64,000 nt of DNA from Bacillota bacterium. Lineage in GTDB: Bacteria > Bacillota > Clostridia > Oscillospirales > Ruminococcaceae. The notes beneath the pieces were generated by a model. The model was not told the origin of the DNA. It saw nothing but the letters and a program-made list of their open reading frames with translations, and searched no databases. This document shows positions 62,184 through 64,000 of this stretch, piece after piece. The position numbers and the translations under genes were made by a program. Numbering within the stretch: position 1 is the stretch's first letter; each line of letters opens with the position of its first letter. The stretch covers positions 1-64,000 of the forward strand of contig JAEZRC010000003.1 in NCBI GenBank assembly GCA_023440965.1. The letters are read 5' to 3'.

Positions 62184-63065
62184 TTAAACTCTGAATTGTG
62201 AAAGACTCTTATTTTCTGTTTTTTCAGAAATAAAGGTCTGTGGTGCAAAAACACCTTCTGATGTTTTCTCAAGCTTGCTTTTCATTGCGATTAGCTCGCT
62301 TATTGACATGCCTTCTGCTATTCTAAGAAGAGCATCTTTAGAGGCTTCTGGGTGGCACAAAAAGCTTAGCTTAACGATGTCACGTTTTAAGCTATCCCTG
62401 AAAATCTGATTTTCTGCCTCAACTTCCAAAGCCTTTTGTTTTAAAGCTTTAGTATCAGAATTATCAACGAATTCCCCGTTGAAGTTATCCAAATAATGCT
62501 TTGTAACACCAGCGTTAACCTGTGCTGGGACAGCAACAAAAGACCATTCATAAGCATCCGTCGGGCCATCAAGAATTACATAGCATTTCTGTCCGTTATA
62601 AACTTTGCCCTTCTTATGCGAGCAAGCTTTTGTCTTGACATCACTTCTGCAAACTGAACATATATGCCTTTCAATACTACAGCTGACGCTGACCTCCTTT
62701 TTAATACCCGCGTCAATTTCCTTAATAAGATCTTCGTTTGCTGAGGTTTTCACCATATAGGCTGAAGCCTTTAGGTATGTATATGGTGCGCCTGTTTTTG
62801 TTTTGCGGGTGGAGTCAACCTCGAGTGAAGTTTCAAAGATTCTTGCTGTCTGGTTTGAGCCTTTTGGGTTGTGGTCAAAAATCCCTGTCTTGCCGACAAA
62901 AAGCGTTGAAAGCTTCTTTAATGCCTCAACAGAAAAAGCTTCGCTATCCCTGTCAATTTCATTGTCGCATAATATTATCGGGAAGCAATAAACCTCATCA
63001 GCTTTAAGCTCACGATGAGTAAATTTATTAATCCTTCCGAGGATTTCATCTGTGATTTCCTGCAT
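62184..63065 (-). CDS. Phage prohead protease/scaffold-like protein
   Basis: 293 residues. The first 180 resemble a capsid maturation protease (IGK/HNPKGSNQTARIFETSLE, IDAGIKKEVSVSCSIERH, YEWSFVAVPAQVNAGV), but a CSVCRSDVKTKACSH zinc-finger-like insert breaks it. The last 100 residues are helical, like a scaffold. Gene order portal - protease - capsid is the standard one. GAAAGGA precedes ATG 63065. Confidence 0.7.
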   Translation of the reverse strand: MQEITDEILGRINKFTHRELKADEVYCFPIILCDNEIDRDSEAFSVEALKKLSTLFVGKTGIFDHNPKGSNQTARIFETSLEVDSTRKTKTGAPYTYLKASAYMVKTSANEDLIKEIDAGIKKEVSVSCSIERHICSVCRSDVKTKACSHKKGKVYNGQKCYVILDGPTDAYEWSFVAVPAQVNAGVTKHYLDNFNGEFVDNSDTKALKQKALEVEAENQIFRDSLKRDIVKLSFLCHPEASKDALLRIAEGMSISELIAMKSKLEKTSEGVFAPQTFISEKTENKSLSQFRV

Positions 63066-63100
63066 TTTATCATTCCTTTCATTATAAAGTTAGCTATTGT

Positions 63101-63135
63101 TGGGGCGTTGCGGTCGCCCCCATACCCCTTAGCAT
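63101..63135 (-). repeat. Dispersed GC-rich repeat, copy F (inside the phage cluster)
   Basis: Read on the minus strand: GCTAAGGGGTATGGGGGCGA then CCGCAACGCCCC. The only copy in reverse orientation, in the 90-base gap between portal and protease genes. Confidence 0.75.
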
Positions 63136-63155
63136 TACAATGTTTCAGTAGAAAA

Positions 63156-64000
63156 TTAAGCGTTCTGCTTTTCAATTTCAAGTTCAATCTGTCGTGCCTG
63201 TGCATTGTTAAGGCGTGCCTTTGAAAGCTCATATTCATCCTGAAGATTAATGTTTGACCATTCAACTTTGACCTTGCTGTTTATTCCTGACAAAGTCATA
63301 AAAGTCTCAGCAATCTTTAAAATTACAGGGGTTAGCAATCTGCGGTAGAATTCAAGCTCACTTGTGAGAATGTCAGCCTGTTGCTTGCTCATTCGCTCAC
63401 TTGTGCTCCAGCTTAACCCAAGCAGAAACGGCGGAATTGAAAGCTTTGCAATAATCTGCTCAAGGAGTTGTCTTACCGGAATGTCAGTATCGACAATCTG
63501 ATTTTCAGCACCGATTACTTTTATTCCTATATCGCCAACAGCAATGAAATCACGAATCTGACCATCACGGGAGGCATTCATGCCGTCAGACCATTCCTGT
63601 GCAATCTGCATTGCACGCTCTTTAGCAAATTCCTTGTCACCTGAATCTGAGGACGGCTTGTAGGTTACCGCATAGCGGACGTTACCGAGCCTTTCAAAAT
63701 TCTGCCCAATACACTCATAAATTTTCAGAAGAATACCACTTATGCAAGGGAGCCCCCTCAGAACAGAAATGCCATTTGGACATTTTGCATTTGGGTTGAG
63801 TGCAGTGTACAAAAGTCTTTCAGGATGCCTTATCTTCACAGCCTCGCCGTCGGTTCCAATATAGAACTGTCGGTCAAGTGGGTTGATCCCGTATCGTGCT
63901 GAAATTATGGTGCTGTCAGCATTATAAAGTCCAGCTATCTGCTTCGTTTCGGAATTAATCAGGATTTCACCAACAGCGTTACCATAAGTGAGCAACGAAT
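63156..64000 (-). CDS. Phage portal protein, partial at the right edge
   Basis: C-terminal 281 residues visible; the frame remains open to the window end, so the N-terminus lies outside. LTYGNAVGEILINSETKQI, PERLLYTALNPNAKCPNGISV and LSIPPFLLGLSWSTSERMSKQ are portal hallmarks, and it ends in a charged helix QIELEIEKQNA. It is the DNA-entry channel of the phage head. The 5' end cannot be given. Confidence 0.85.
   Translation of the reverse strand, partial: SLLTYGNAVGEILINSETKQIAGLYNADSTIISARYGINPLDRQFYIGTDGEAVKIRHPERLLYTALNPNAKCPNGISVLRGLPCISGILLKIYECIGQNFERLGNVRYAVTYKPSSDSGDKEFAKERAMQIAQEWSDGMNASRDGQIRDFIAVGDIGIKVIGAENQIVDTDIPVRQLLEQIIAKLSIPPFLLGLSWSTSERMSKQQADILTSELEFYRRLLTPVILKIAETFMTLSGINSKVKVEWSNINLQDEYELSKARLNNAQARQIELEIEKQNA

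Overview
The window is low-GC Gram-positive chromosome and looks like a gut Clostridium relative, most likely Ruminococcus or another Oscillospiraceae. The support is the gene set rather than one marker: a PyrDB/PyrK-type pyrimidine operon, a bacterial V-type ATPase operon, [FeFe]-hydrogenases with a Rex operator, rpoD-dnaG, an HD-GYP protein, DUF1292 and small clostridial zinc/cysteine proteins. AGGAGG-type ribosome binding sites and TTGACA-17-TATAAT promoters recur throughout. No 16S rRNA is present, so the genus is an inference.

Layout. 1-7150 is an accessory zone. It holds a broken RHS/YD-repeat fragment at the left edge, two orphan genes, an 11-unit leucine-rich-repeat surface protein flanked by two decayed copies of one small gene, a restriction-methylation gene cut off at the start of its methylase domain, and a HEXXH lipoprotein. 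7520-12207 is a hydrogen/redox operon: a [2Fe-2S] thioredoxin-like ferredoxin, a PAS-containing putative sensory [FeFe]-hydrogenase, a SpoIIE-type phosphatase and a group-B-like [FeFe]-hydrogenase. It is driven by a consensus promoter whose start point lies in a perfect Rex operator. 12269-15319 is a sortase-anchored protein with six near-identical 69-residue Listeria-Bacteroides repeats. 15948-23803 carries guaA, a PPOX flavoprotein, an isochorismatase-family hydrolase and an operon with a D-2-hydroxyacid dehydrogenase, proB and proA.

23775-25230 is RNA-rich. The minus strand carries a strongly promoted unit of about 640 nt with no long ORF, six GGAGnGAnTCC boxes and many nested stems; I regard it as the most interesting element here. 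Next to it are a DUF1292 gene and a probable 6S RNA. 25634-33244 holds a split TSUP transporter and a minus-strand run glk - lipoprotein - pyrC - zinc ribbon - pyrF - pyrK - pyrD - phosphatase - ruvX. 33447-34355 has tRNA-Ala and tRNA-Val; an exact 27-bp copy of the tRNA-Val 3' end lies 712 bp downstream and brackets one small gene, the footprint of site-specific integration.

34441-47600 is housekeeping: an Rrf2 regulator, rpoD, dnaG, a CDP-alcohol phosphatidyltransferase, dgt, yigZ, rpmE, maf, a YetF-like protein, rsmE, trmB, an HD-GYP protein and a ClC channel. 47663-56423 is a nine-gene V-ATPase operon on the minus strand whose leader begins with an intrinsic terminator. 56583-58234 is the PFL/ACT pair. 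58901-59731 is a PHP phosphatase. 59775-64000 is a compact phage head cluster (portal, protease, capsid, two small structural genes) with no tail genes before its terminator. A GC-rich repeat of about 35 bp occurs six times across the right two thirds, once inside the phage cluster.
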